Assembly (NCBI RefSeq): GCF_016887565.1
Contig: NZ_CP069396.1
Coordinates: forward strand, 2,817,001-2,881,000
DNA from: Archangium violaceum
GTDB taxonomy: Bacteria; Myxococcota; Myxococcia; Myxococcales; Myxococcaceae
DNA: 64,000 nt
Direction of reading: 5' to 3'
Below are positions 24,924 through 34,187 of this stretch, one piece after another; positions within the stretch are counted from its first letter, which is position 1, and every line of letters starts with the position of its first letter. The position numbers and the translations under genes are program-made. The notes beneath the pieces are model-generated. The model ran no database searches and had not been told where the DNA came from. It saw nothing but the letters and a program-made list of their open reading frames with translations.

Positions 24924-25955
24924 ATGGACTTTCTGCAAGCGCTGGGGCTCGAGGCCGTGGGTCTGGGCACGGGCATCGTCTTTGGAGCCGTGGGCTGGTT
25001 CGTGGTGCGCTGTGTGCTCACCGGCTTCTTCACCGTGGAGCAGAGTGAGCGCGCGGTGAAGGTGCGCTTCGGCCGCGCGGTGAGGCTCGCCGGGGAGCCC
25101 ACGACGAAGCGGGGTCCCGTCAGCGAGGGCCTGGCGCGCGCGGACGAGGACCGCTACGTCTACCCCCAGCTCGAGGTCATCCATCCGGGGGGCCCCTACT
25201 TCAAGTGGCCCTGGGAGCGGGTGGTCAAGGTGTCGGTGGCCACCCAGACGCTCAACATGGCCTATGATCCCGAGTCCCCGAGCGCCAACCAGGGCGGCAC
25301 GGTGCTCGAGGCCGTCACCAAGGACCAGCTCAACACCGGTCTCACCGGGCAGCTGCGCTACCGCGTCTCCGAGCAGAACCTCTATGCGTACCTCTTCGCG
25401 GTGAAGCGGCCCATCGCGCACGTGATGGGCTACTTCATCTCCATCCTGCGCGAGCGCATCGCCAGCTTCGAGGCGCCGCCTCCTCCCCCGGCCGAGGAGG
25501 GCACCCTGCAGGCCGTCGAGGCGACGATCGTCTCCGACGTCTCCATCAACGACCTGCGCAAGAACCTGCGCGACCTCAACGAGCACATGGACCGGGAGTG
25601 CCGCGGCAGTCTGTCTCGCTATGGCATCGTCCTGGATGCCTCGCTCATCACCGGTATCGATCCGCCGGGAGAGGTGGAGTCGGCGCTCGCCGCCATCAAC
25701 ACCGCGCACAACCATGTCTCCTCGGACATCAGCCTCGCTCAGGCGGCGGCGGACCAGAAGATCGTCCAGTCGCGCCGGGCCGTGGAGATCGAAACCCTGA
25801 AGGCCCAGGCCGAGGTGGAGCCCCTGACCGCCATGGCCACGCAGCTCTCGCTGCTCCACCAGAGCGGACCCGGCGCGTTGGAGGCCTACCTGCGCAACAT
25901 CCGCCTCGGTCTCTTCTCCAAGGCGAGCCAGGTGGTGGTGGGGGTGAAGTCATGA
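24924..25955 (+). CDS. SPFH/band 7 domain membrane protein, first of a pair
   Basis: This is a 343-residue protein. It has one N-terminal membrane helix (VGLGTGIVFGAVGWFVVRCVL), an SPFH domain (~35-250) that starts with the stomatin-like VEQSERAVKVRFGRAV, and a C-terminal alpha-helical tail (INTAHNHVSSDISLAQAAADQ). SPFH proteins oligomerise into ring or cage assemblies around membrane proteins and organise membrane microdomains. The start has GAGG shortly upstream. It overlaps the next SPFH gene by ATGA. An unusual insert (residues ~65-85, KRGPVSEGLARADEDR) interrupts the first part of the domain. Confidence 0.88.
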   Translation: MDFLQALGLEAVGLGTGIVFGAVGWFVVRCVLTGFFTVEQSERAVKVRFGRAVRLAGEPTTKRGPVSEGLARADEDRYVYPQLEVIHPGGPYFKWPWERVVKVSVATQTLNMAYDPESPSANQGGTVLEAVTKDQLNTGLTGQLRYRVSEQNLYAYLFAVKRPIAHVMGYFISILRERIASFEAPPPPPAEEGTLQAVEATIVSDVSINDLRKNLRDLNEHMDRECRGSLSRYGIVLDASLITGIDPPGEVESALAAINTAHNHVSSDISLAQAAADQKIVQSRRAVEIETLKAQAEVEPLTAMATQLSLLHQSGPGALEAYLRNIRLGLFSKASQVVVGVKS

Positions 25956-26863
25956 TGGGCTTCCTCGTCGGCGCCGTCATCGGCTTCCTCGCCATGACGA
26001 TGGGCGAGCCCATCTTCCTGGGCCTGTGCCGGATGTTCGGCCTCTACGTCACCGTGGAGGAGCGCACGTGCCGGGTCTATGTGTTCCTCGGCAAGGTGGT
26101 GGCCGTACTGGACGAGCCCGGGCTGCACTTCCTCTGGGCCCGGCTCGGATGGAAGGCGCTCCTGGTGAACTGGGTGGGACGCTGCCACGTGCTCGACCTG
26201 CGGCTGGACCAGCAGTACCTGCGCAGCCAGGCGGTGAACTCCGAGGAGGGCGCGCCGATGGGGATCGGCATCTGGTACGAGATGTTCATCTCGGATCCCC
26301 TCAAGTACCTGTTCGAGAACGCGGATCCGCGCGGCTCGCTGGCGGCCAACGTGAGCAACGCCACCGTGCGCTGCCTGTCCAACATGAAGCTCGCCACCAT
26401 GCTCGAGAGCCGGCACGGGATGAGCCGGACGGTGCGCACCGAGGTCTCCCCCATGTCGCACGCCTACGGCTACCAGCTCGGCTCGGTCTACATCCGCAAG
26501 GTGCACTTCCGCGACGTGGGGATGATCCGCCAGATCGAGGAGAAGGTGGTGAACCGGCTCCGGCAGGTGACCTCGGCCATCCGCCAGGACGGAGCCAACC
26601 AGGTGAGCATCATCACCAGCACCGCCGAGCGGCAGGCCGCCATCGAGTTCGCCAAGGCGGCCGCCCTGCGCCCGCGCATTGTCGGCGCGGCGCTGCAGCG
26701 GATCTCCCAGGACCCGGCCGTCGCGTCGGCCATGTTCGAGATATTGGAGCTGCAGCGGCTCCAGGAGAGCGGAGCGAAGGTGACCCTCATTCCCGACGGA
26801 CAGAAGGGCGAGCTGCTCGCGCAGTTGCTGGCGGCGGCACCGGTACCGGTTCCTTCCCGGTGA
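25952..26863 (+). CDS. SPFH/band 7 domain membrane protein, second of a pair
   Basis: This is a 303-residue protein with a hydrophobic N-terminus (MGFLVGAVIGFLAMTMGEPIF) and a divergent SPFH domain: VTVEERTCRVYVFLGKVVAVLDEPGLHFLWARLG, then QYLRSQAVNSEEGAPMGIGIWYEM, and a helical tail (TSTAERQAAIEFAKAAALRP). Its ATG overlaps the stop of the first SPFH gene by 4 bp, implying coupled synthesis and probably a hetero-oligomer like HflK-HflC or the two-protein flotillin cages (inference). No NfeD-like or protease gene is attached. Confidence 0.88.
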   Translation: MMGFLVGAVIGFLAMTMGEPIFLGLCRMFGLYVTVEERTCRVYVFLGKVVAVLDEPGLHFLWARLGWKALLVNWVGRCHVLDLRLDQQYLRSQAVNSEEGAPMGIGIWYEMFISDPLKYLFENADPRGSLAANVSNATVRCLSNMKLATMLESRHGMSRTVRTEVSPMSHAYGYQLGSVYIRKVHFRDVGMIRQIEEKVVNRLRQVTSAIRQDGANQVSIITSTAERQAAIEFAKAAALRPRIVGAALQRISQDPAVASAMFEILELQRLQESGAKVTLIPDGQKGELLAQLLAAAPVPVPSR

Positions 26864-26935
26864 TTCCTTTCTCGGCTCACCCCTCGGCCAAGGGTTCACG
26901 TTAGGTTCCCGCTCCCACCTTCCTGGAGAGTGTCG

Positions 26936-28606
26936 ATGCGCGTTTCCCTGGGTGCCCTGGTCCTCGTGGTCTGCCTGCTGCGCGCGGAGGTGAGCCGTGC
27001 GCAGGACTCGGGGCCGATCGACCCGGCCCGGGTCTCACGCATCATCCAGACGCTCGCTTCCGACGAGTTCGCCGGTCGCGCGCCGGGCGGGCCCGGTGAG
27101 GCCAAGACCGTCGAGTACCTCATCGGTCAGTTCAAGGAGGTGGGTCTGGAGCCCGGAGGTGAGAACGGCGGCTGGACGCAGAAGGTGCCCCTGGTCCACT
27201 TCCAGGTGCGCAACGCCGACGCCAGGCTGAGCCTGCGTGCCGGGGGCAAGACGACCCCGCTGCGCCAGGGCCAGGAGGCCATCGTCACCACCCTGCGCCC
27301 CATGGAGCGCGTGAAGATCGACAAGGCCCCGCTGGTGTTCGTCGGCTATGGGGTCTCGGCGGCCGAGCGGGGATGGGACGACTTCAAGGGCGTGAAGCTG
27401 CGCGGGAAGATCGCCGTCTTCCTGATCAATGATCCGGACTTCGAGGCCCAGGAGGGTGAGCCCGTCCTCGGTCGATTCGGCGGCCGGGCGGCGACCTACT
27501 ACGCCCGCTGGACCTACAAGTTCGAGGAGGCGGCGCGACAGGGGGCGCTCGGAGCGCTGATCATCCACGAGACGCCGGGGGCGGGCTATGGCTGGTCCAC
27601 GCTCCAGTCCGGCACGGGCGAGAGCTACGACATCGTCCGGGCCAACCCCGCCAAGGAGAAGGTGCTGCTGCAGGGCTGGCTCCAGCGCGACGTCGCCGCC
27701 GACCTGTTCGCCCGCTCGGGCCTGTCGCTCGACACGCTGAAGCTCGAGGCGCGCAAGGCGGGCTTCAAACCGGTGGCGCTCAAGGGTGCCAGCTTCAGCG
27801 CGGACTACGCCCTGACCCATACGCGCGCCGACAGCCACAACGTGATTGGCCGCCTGCTTGGGAAGGAACGTCCGGACGAGTCCATCATGTACGCGGCCCA
27901 CTGGGATGCCTACGGAATCGGTCCAGCAGATGCCTCGGGCGACAGGATCCGCCGCGGCGCCGTGGATGACGCCATCGGCCTGGCCGGACTGATCGAGATC
28001 GCTCGCGCGTTCCAGGCAGGGCCCCGGCCCGCGCGCTCGCTCCTCTTCGCCGCCTGGACCGCCGAGGAGCCGGGCCTGCTGGGCTCGGAGTACTACGGCG
28101 CGCATCCGCTCCAACCCCTGGACACCATGGTGGCCAACCTGACCATGGATGTGTTGCAGACCGCCGGGCCCGCCCGCGACGTCGTGCTGGTCGGCCATGG
28201 ACAGAACGAGCTCGAGGACGCGCTCGCCCAGGCCGCCGCGAAGCAGGGGCGCACGGTGACGCCGGATGCGAAACCCGAGCGGGGCCTGTTCTACCGCGCC
28301 GACCACTTCTCCCTGGCCCGGCGCGGCGTGCCCGTGCTGCTGCTGATGGGGCTGGGCGGTGGCGCGGATCTGGTGAACGGGGGCAGGGAGGCCGGTGAGC
28401 GCTGGGTCGCGGACTACACCGCGCGCTGCTACCACAAGGCCTGCGACGCGTGGAGCGCCGACTGGGATCTGCGCGGCGCCGCCCAGGACATGCAGTTGCT
28501 CCATGAGGTGGGCCGCGACCTGGCGAACTCGAATCGCTGGCCGAACTGGAAGCCGGGTTCGGAGTTCAAGGCCGTGCGCGACCGGTCGGCCGCCGCGCGC
28601 AAATGA
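26936..28606 (+). CDS. Secreted M28 family metallopeptidase with PA domain
   Basis: This is a 556-residue exported aminopeptidase-like enzyme. The signal peptide ends near SRAQ (23). A PA-like insert lies at ~130-250. The di-zinc ligands of clan MH are visible: H322 (AAHWDAYG), D344 (GAVDDAIG, bridging), E377 and E378 (TAEEPGLLGS; catalytic base and ligand), D405 (TMDVLQ) and H457 (YRADHFSL). The start ATG at 26936 has GGAGAG upstream; a GTG two codons earlier is also possible. It cleaves N-terminal residues from peptides, probably in the periplasm or outside the cell. It is convergent with the histidine kinase gene (12 bp). Confidence 0.94.
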   Translation: MRVSLGALVLVVCLLRAEVSRAQDSGPIDPARVSRIIQTLASDEFAGRAPGGPGEAKTVEYLIGQFKEVGLEPGGENGGWTQKVPLVHFQVRNADARLSLRAGGKTTPLRQGQEAIVTTLRPMERVKIDKAPLVFVGYGVSAAERGWDDFKGVKLRGKIAVFLINDPDFEAQEGEPVLGRFGGRAATYYARWTYKFEEAARQGALGALIIHETPGAGYGWSTLQSGTGESYDIVRANPAKEKVLLQGWLQRDVAADLFARSGLSLDTLKLEARKAGFKPVALKGASFSADYALTHTRADSHNVIGRLLGKERPDESIMYAAHWDAYGIGPADASGDRIRRGAVDDAIGLAGLIEIARAFQAGPRPARSLLFAAWTAEEPGLLGSEYYGAHPLQPLDTMVANLTMDVLQTAGPARDVVLVGHGQNELEDALAQAAAKQGRTVTPDAKPERGLFYRADHFSLARRGVPVLLLMGLGGGADLVNGGREAGERWVADYTARCYHKACDAWSADWDLRGAAQDMQLLHEVGRDLANSNRWPNWKPGSEFKAVRDRSAAARK

Positions 28607-28618
28607 GAGGCGTTTCCA

Positions 28619-31066
28619 TCAGCCGGTGGATCTGCTCTTCGCGGCGGATGCGGCTCCGCGGGGGAGCCGGACGGTGAAGGTCGTCCCCTCGGCCTCGGTG
28701 GAGCACACCTCCACCATGCCGCCGTGCGCGTGCACGATGTTGTTCACGATGTAGAGGCCCAGCCCGATGTTCCGGCTCGACGTGTCCCCCTTCTTCGTGC
28801 CGCGCATCATGGGGTTGAACAGGCGAGGGAGGAGCTCGGGGGGGATGGGCTTGCCCTCGTTGTGGACGCGAAGCAGGAAGGTGTCATCCTCACCGCGCGT
28901 CTCGACGCGCACGAGCGTCTCCGGGGGGCTGTAGGTCAGTGCGTTGTTCAGCAGGTTGGTGACCACCTGCGCCAGCCGGTCTCCGTCCCACTCGCCCCGG
29001 CCCTGACCGCTCTGCACCACCTCCACCTCCCGCTCGGGGTGCGCGAACCGCACCTCGTCCACCGTCTGCCGGGTGAGGTGGTGGAGATCGAACGGCCTGC
29101 GCTCGATGGGGATGCCCCCACCGAGCCGGGCCCGGGTGAAGTCGAGCAGGTCTCGAATCAACCGGGTCGCGCGCTCGGCCGCCGCCGCGATGCGTGCGAT
29201 GCCCTTCGCCTGGCGCTCGCTCAGGTCTTCATTCCGTAGCAGCGCCGCCACGGACAGGTTGATGGCATTGAGGGGATTGCGCAGATCATGCGAGACGATG
29301 CCGATGAGCTGCTCCTCGAACTCCGCCCGCGTCCGCCTCTCCGCCTCCTGACGTTTCTTGTCGGAGACATCGTGGACGGTGCCGATGAAGCGCACGGCCC
29401 GGCCCCCCTCGAAGAAGGCCCGGCCCGTCGCGCGTACCCAGCGTTCCACTCCATTGTGTGGCACCGCCGAGCGGAACTCGGTGTCGTACTCACCCCCGTT
29501 CTCACCGGAGAGCGCCCGCTGGACCACCGCGGCCGTGTGCGCGCGATCCTCCGGATGGATTCCCGAGAGAAAGGAGTCGTACGTCACGTCCGCCTCGGGC
29601 GGCAGGCCGAAGAGGGCCTTGCACCGCTCGTCCCAGCGCAGCACGCCCGTCACGGGGTCCATGTCCCAGGTGCCCAGCTCCGCCGCTCGCAACGCCAGCC
29701 GCAGCCGGTCCTCGCTCGACCGCAGCGCCTCGCTCGCCGCCTTGCTCTCGGTGATGTCCTGCATCACCCCCACCATCCGTACGGCCCTGCCGCCAGCGTC
29801 CCGCTCGATGAGGCCGTGGTCGGTGACGTTGACGTAATGCCCGTCCCGGTGGCGGAAGCGGTACTCGTCCCGCCAGCGCTCCGCCTCGCCGTCGATGGCC
29901 GCGTGGATGCCGTGGACGACGCGGTCCCGCTCCTCGGGGTGGATGTGGTCGTACCAGCCGGAGATGTGCCCGCCGAGCTGCTCCCGGGGGTGTCCGAAGA
30001 GCTTCTCGACCCCCTGGTTCCAGGAGAGCTCATTCGTCAGGAGGTTCCACTCCCAGACGGCATCGCTGATGGCCTCGGTCGCCAGCCGGTAGCGCGTCTC
30101 GGACTGGCGCAGCTGCTCGTTGGCCTGGCGGAAGCGTTGGAGCAGGAGGGTCTTCTCGATGATGCCGGAGAGGTACTCCACCAGCGTCTCGAGGTAGCGC
30201 CTCGCCTGGGGCGCGAAGGGGCGGAGCTCCGCGATGCCGATGTAGAGCACCCCGAGGAGCTTGCCGTGTGGCCATAGCCGCAGGCCCAGAAGGGAGTGCA
30301 CGCCGCTGTGGCGCACGGCCTCGGCCACCTCGAGGTTGGCGCTCGCCGCGTCCGCCAGCTCCACGGGTTCGTCGGAGGCGGCCACCCGGGCCACGAAGGA
30401 GGCGGAGTCCACCGGGACGGGTCCGGTGTCGGCCCCGGTGCTCCACGCTCCGGTGGATGTGGCGGGGAGGAGCTTCTTCCCGCTCGGGTCCGTGAGCAGG
30501 AGCGCGGCTCCTTTCGCGTGCAGGGCCTGTCGCACCACCTCCACCAGGGCCCCGAGCCGCTCGTGGAGGGGTTGGGGGTTCTCGACATCCCCCATGAGCT
30601 CGGACGCGAGTGCGTCGAGGCGGCGCAGGGTGCGCTTCTCGCGCTGCCGATCCTCCAGGGTGTCGCCGCTGAACGTGGCGACCACCTGGTTCATCGCGTC
30701 CTGGAGCTCCGCGAAGAGGAGCGCCGTGTCCTCCGTGGAGGGCTGCTCCTCTCGTGGAAGGTTCTCCCACAGAGAGGCGATGAGCCGGCCGATGAGGACG
30801 TACTCTCCCGTGACCTCCTCCTGGTTGTAGCCATGCCGCAGGCGCAGGCTGATGTGCGTCTCCTCCAGGCGCTTCTTCGTCTTCTCCGGCTCGAGCCGGT
30901 GTCCCTGGCGGGAGAGGGCCGTCAGCGTCGAGAGATACTCGGGCAGGGTGTCGAGGACCTCGTAGGGCTTGAGCCCCCGGGCCGACTCCAGCTTGCTTGC
31001 CTCCCGCAAGAAGCGCTCGATGAGCTGCTCGCGGTTCTTCTCGATGAAGTCAGCGACCCTGGGCAT
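28619..31066 (-). CDS. Soluble multi-sensor histidine kinase (RsbRD-like/GAF/PAS/PAS)
   Basis: This is an 815-residue kinase without membrane helices. Order: an N-terminal helical RsbRD-like domain (to ~150), a GAF domain (~165-315), PAS (~335-450) and PAS (~460-580), then HisKA with the phosphorylated His593 (VSHDLRNPLN) and an HATPase domain with N-box NLLNNALTYSP and G-boxes NIGLGLYIVNNI and EGTTFTVRLPRG. It probably senses a cytoplasmic signal such as redox or a small ligand. The start at 31066 (MPRVADF) is preferred over 31123. The RelE-like gene lies 69 bp upstream on the same strand. It is closely related to the kinase at 31767-34187 and shares LLDFTRxRLGGGIPI. Confidence 0.93.
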   Translation of the reverse strand: MPRVADFIEKNREQLIERFLREASKLESARGLKPYEVLDTLPEYLSTLTALSRQGHRLEPEKTKKRLEETHISLRLRHGYNQEEVTGEYVLIGRLIASLWENLPREEQPSTEDTALLFAELQDAMNQVVATFSGDTLEDRQREKRTLRRLDALASELMGDVENPQPLHERLGALVEVVRQALHAKGAALLLTDPSGKKLLPATSTGAWSTGADTGPVPVDSASFVARVAASDEPVELADAASANLEVAEAVRHSGVHSLLGLRLWPHGKLLGVLYIGIAELRPFAPQARRYLETLVEYLSGIIEKTLLLQRFRQANEQLRQSETRYRLATEAISDAVWEWNLLTNELSWNQGVEKLFGHPREQLGGHISGWYDHIHPEERDRVVHGIHAAIDGEAERWRDEYRFRHRDGHYVNVTDHGLIERDAGGRAVRMVGVMQDITESKAASEALRSSEDRLRLALRAAELGTWDMDPVTGVLRWDERCKALFGLPPEADVTYDSFLSGIHPEDRAHTAAVVQRALSGENGGEYDTEFRSAVPHNGVERWVRATGRAFFEGGRAVRFIGTVHDVSDKKRQEAERRTRAEFEEQLIGIVSHDLRNPLNAINLSVAALLRNEDLSERQAKGIARIAAAAERATRLIRDLLDFTRARLGGGIPIERRPFDLHHLTRQTVDEVRFAHPEREVEVVQSGQGRGEWDGDRLAQVVTNLLNNALTYSPPETLVRVETRGEDDTFLLRVHNEGKPIPPELLPRLFNPMMRGTKKGDTSSRNIGLGLYIVNNIVHAHGGMVEVCSTEAEGTTFTVRLPRGAASAAKSRSTG

Positions 31067-31135
31067 TCGGTTGTTTCCCGAGCACTGACGATGGGGATGC
31101 TCACGGCCCCGTACCAGTCCCAACGGCGGCGGGAG

Positions 31136-31465
31136 TCACTCCTCCCGGAAGCTCGGGTCTTCTTCTCCCGGCTCGGCATCGAGGGGCAGCCGCTGGGAGA
31201 CTTCCAGGAGGGTGACGACCTGGCGGTCATCGTCGATCTCGTAGAGGACCACGAAGCGCTCGACGAAGAACGACAGGACGGGGAGGCTGGAGCGCATCAA
31301 CGTCTCCAGTCCCGGTGGGGGGCGCTGTGTGGACAGGGCGGCGAGGGCGTCCAGCTCGCGCCGGATGCGCTGGAAGAGCTCCCCCGGGACCGCGCCCAGC
31401 TGACGCCATGCCGCAGGCGCGATGTCCACGGTGTACGGCTGTCTTTGAGGGTTGAAGTTGCGCAT
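31136..31465 (-). CDS. RelE/ParE-like toxin-fold protein
   Basis: This is a 109-residue protein with the RelE/ParE pattern: an initial strand YTVDIAPAAWRQL, a helix pair GELFQRIRRELDALAAL, then strands around LSFFVERFVVLYEIDDDRQVVTLLEV. Toxins of this fold cut ribosome-bound mRNA or poison gyrase. The start at 31465 has GGGGGAG. No antitoxin gene is found next to it: the upstream 300 bp hold the divergent kinase promoter and the downstream gene is a histidine kinase. It may be an orphan, or its partner may be supplied elsewhere. The function remains uncertain. Confidence 0.6.
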   Translation of the reverse strand: MRNFNPQRQPYTVDIAPAAWRQLGAVPGELFQRIRRELDALAALSTQRPPPGLETLMRSSLPVLSFFVERFVVLYEIDDDRQVVTLLEVSQRLPLDAEPGEEDPSFREE

Positions 31466-31766
31466 CTCCCCCGGGCTCCCGAGAAGCGAAGCTAGGGCGG
31501 GCAATCCTCCTTCGCCAGGAGGGGCGCATCTCTCCGGAGCCAATCCCACGCACCCGTTGAGCAGACAACGAAGGGGTTTCAACCCGGGCAGCCATCAACC
31601 GGCTGCCTTCAATCGCTTTCGACTACCGAACGGGCGTCATGGCTGGCTGGCTGCCCCACGAGCAGGCGTCAAGGGGCTCGGGAGAGGTGCCGCTGAAAAC
31701 GTGGGTCGGTGGACGTTTCCTCTTCCGCGCATGGTCAAGCACGACAGAGTCGAAGGGGAGCAGGGG
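31466..31766. other. Divergent promoter region
   Basis: About 300 bp between the RelE-like gene and the second kinase. A short hairpin CCTCCT-TCGCC-AGGAGG sits at 31506-31522. Otherwise nothing recognisable; weak long ORFs across it lack coding character. Confidence 0.4.
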
Positions 31767-34187
31767 ATGGGGGGCCTGGGGGACTTCATCCGGCGGCACG
31801 GTTCCCACATCCTGGCCCACTGGGAGGTGGAGGTACGCCAGCTGCCCTATACGAGGGATCTCTCGCGGCCCCGGCTGCTGGATCATCTCCCGGAGCTGTT
31901 GGAGCGGATGGCCCGCGTGGTGGAGAGCGCCCAGACAGGCGAGCACCCGACGCTCGAGGCGGTGCCGGAGGTGCATGCGCTGGAGCGGTTGGACTCGGGC
32001 TTCGACCTGGACGCGGTGGCCGAGGAGTACGCCCTGCTTCGCGCATGCGTCCTCCAACTCTACGGAGATCATGTGGCCTCGGCCGGCGCGGAGCACATGG
32101 CCCTGGCGATGCGGGAGATGTTGCGCTTCAACCGGACGTTCGACGAGGCCGTGGCCGCCGCCGTCTCCCGCTATGCGAAGGCCCGCGAGCGTACCCTGGT
32201 GGCGCTCGACCGCATCTCCGAGGCGGCGCTCGGCACGGAGGACCTGGACACCTTCCTGCCCAGGCTGTTGCGCGTCATGTTGGAGACCACCGAGGCGGTG
32301 GACTCCGTCAGCCTGATGTTGCGCGAGGGAGAACTCCTCCGGGTGCGCGCCTCGGTGGGGCTGGAGGAAGAGGTGACCTCCGGCTTCACCTCGCGGGTGG
32401 GCGAGGGGTTCTGCGGGAAGATCGCCGCCGAGGGGCGTCCGGTGGAACTGCGCTCGGCGGCGACGGATCCCCTGGTGCGGAGCGAGGCCATCCGGGTCCG
32501 GGGCACCCGCGCCCTCTATGGGGTGCCGCTGCTGTACGGCGGCGAGGTCATCGGCGTGGTGCACATGGGCAGCCGCACGGCCTTCGAGTTCTCCCACGAG
32601 GACAAGCTCCTCTTCCGGGCCATGGTGAGCCGGACCACCGCGCTCGTCGTGCAGACGCAGCTGGCCGCGAGCGAACGCGCCGCGCGCCAGGAGGCGGAGG
32701 AGCACAAGCAGTTGCTGCGCCTCATCATCGAGCAGAGCGGTGACGCCATCACCATGGTGGACGCGCGGGGCGTGGTGCGCATCTTCAACGCCGAGGCCAG
32801 GAGGCGGCAGGGCATCGACCTGAAGGAGGTGGGCCCCTCCGAGTGGTCCGAGGCCTACGGGCTGCTCACCCTGGACGAGCGCCCCCTACCGCTGGAGGAG
32901 TCGTTCCTCTACCGGGCGCTCCAGGGAGAGACGGTGAGCGATGTCCGGTGGAAGGTGCGGCGCCCGGATGGCGCGGTGCGGACCTTCGTGGGCACGGCCG
33001 CGCCGCTGCGCCTGCCGGATGGCTCCCTGGCCGGGGCCGTGCTCACCGCCCGCGACGAGACGGAGCGGCTCCTGCGGGAGGCGCAGGTGGATGCCCTGGT
33101 GGAGGCGGCTCCCGCGGGCCTGGCCCTGCTCGACACGGAGCTGCGCTACGTGCACATCAACGAGGCGCTGGCCACCGCCAACGGCCTGCCCGTGGAGGAC
33201 CACCTGGGCAAGCGGGTGTCCGAGGTGGTCCCCGCCAGCGCGTCGATGCTCGAGCCCCGCTTGCGGCAGGTGCTGGAGACGGGCGAGGCGGCCCGGGGGA
33301 ACGAGTTCAGCGTGGCCCCCGCGAATGACCCGGGTGTCCTCCACCACTGGGTGGCGGACTTCTTCCCGGTGCGCGGGCAGGACGGGCGGGTGCTCGGGGT
33401 GGGCGGCGTCATCCTGGACATCACCGAGCGCGAGCGCCAGGAGCAGAAGCTGCGCCAGACGGCGGAGTTCCGCGAGCGCTTCCTGGGCATCGTCTCGCAC
33501 GACCTGCGCAACCCACTCAACGCCATCCTCCTGTCCGCCAACGCGCTGCTGCACGCCGATGACCTTCCCGCCAACCGGCTGAAGACCGTGCGCCGCATCG
33601 CCGCGAGTGGCGAGCGCATGGGGCGGATGATCGCCGAGCTGCTCGACTTCACGCGCGGGCGGCTGGGGGGTGGCATCCCCATCCATCGCCAGCCGATGAA
33701 CCTGCGGCACCAGTGCCGTCACGTGATGGAGGAGCTGGAGATCAGCCATCCCGGGCGGGAGCTGCGGCTGGTGGCGGAGGGCCACTTCCACGGGATGTGG
33801 GATCCGGACCGGCTGGCGCAGCTCCTGGGCAACCTGGGGAAGAACGCGCTGGACTACAGCCCTCCGGACACGCGCGTGGACTTCAGGCTCCACGACGAGG
33901 GCGACAGCGTGCGCGTGGAGGTGCACAACGAGGGCTCTCCCATCCCGTGCGAGCTGCTGTCGGGCATCTTCGAGCCCTTCCGGAGAGCCGTGGAGGGGGA
34001 TGGCCACCCGACCTCGGGCCTGGGGCTGGGCCTCTTCATCGTCCAGCGGATCGCCGAGGCCCATGGTGGCACCGTCGAGGTGCGCTCCCACGTGGGGGAC
34101 GGGACGACCTTCATCGTCCGATTGCCCCGGTACGCAGGGGGCTCGGAGGCCCCTGGCGAAGCGGTCAGCGGCAGTGCTCCTGGATGA
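31767..34187 (+). CDS. Soluble multi-sensor histidine kinase (helical N-domain/GAF/PAS/PAS)
   Basis: This is an 806-residue kinase. It has an RsbRD-like helical N-domain (~1-150), a GAF domain (~165-310: FLPRLLRVMLETTEAVDSVSL), two PAS domains (~325-440 and ~445-565), HisKA with His578 (VSHDLRNPLN) and an HATPase domain (NLGKNALDYSP; SGLGLGLFIVQRI). There is no membrane helix. The start at 31767 has GGGGAG seven bases before it; ATG 31731 would add 12 residues but lacks an RBS. It is a paralogue of 28619-31066. Its 3' end overlaps the convergent response-regulator gene by 23 bp, so that regulator may receive its phosphate (inference). Confidence 0.93.
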   Translation: MGGLGDFIRRHGSHILAHWEVEVRQLPYTRDLSRPRLLDHLPELLERMARVVESAQTGEHPTLEAVPEVHALERLDSGFDLDAVAEEYALLRACVLQLYGDHVASAGAEHMALAMREMLRFNRTFDEAVAAAVSRYAKARERTLVALDRISEAALGTEDLDTFLPRLLRVMLETTEAVDSVSLMLREGELLRVRASVGLEEEVTSGFTSRVGEGFCGKIAAEGRPVELRSAATDPLVRSEAIRVRGTRALYGVPLLYGGEVIGVVHMGSRTAFEFSHEDKLLFRAMVSRTTALVVQTQLAASERAARQEAEEHKQLLRLIIEQSGDAITMVDARGVVRIFNAEARRRQGIDLKEVGPSEWSEAYGLLTLDERPLPLEESFLYRALQGETVSDVRWKVRRPDGAVRTFVGTAAPLRLPDGSLAGAVLTARDETERLLREAQVDALVEAAPAGLALLDTELRYVHINEALATANGLPVEDHLGKRVSEVVPASASMLEPRLRQVLETGEAARGNEFSVAPANDPGVLHHWVADFFPVRGQDGRVLGVGGVILDITERERQEQKLRQTAEFRERFLGIVSHDLRNPLNAILLSANALLHADDLPANRLKTVRRIAASGERMGRMIAELLDFTRGRLGGGIPIHRQPMNLRHQCRHVMEELEISHPGRELRLVAEGHFHGMWDPDRLAQLLGNLGKNALDYSPPDTRVDFRLHDEGDSVRVEVHNEGSPIPCELLSGIFEPFRRAVEGDGHPTSGLGLGLFIVQRIAEAHGGTVEVRSHVGDGTTFIVRLPRYAGGSEAPGEAVSGSAPG

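Noticed and set aside
27035..28504. 489-codon minus-strand ORF opposite the M28 peptidase
   Set aside because: The plus strand has the zinc ligands and signal peptide; the antisense ORF has no motif.
31506..31522. Hairpin containing AGGAGG as a riboswitch or thermosensor
   Set aside because: The nearest start codon (31767) is over 200 bases away, so no ribosome binding site is being masked.
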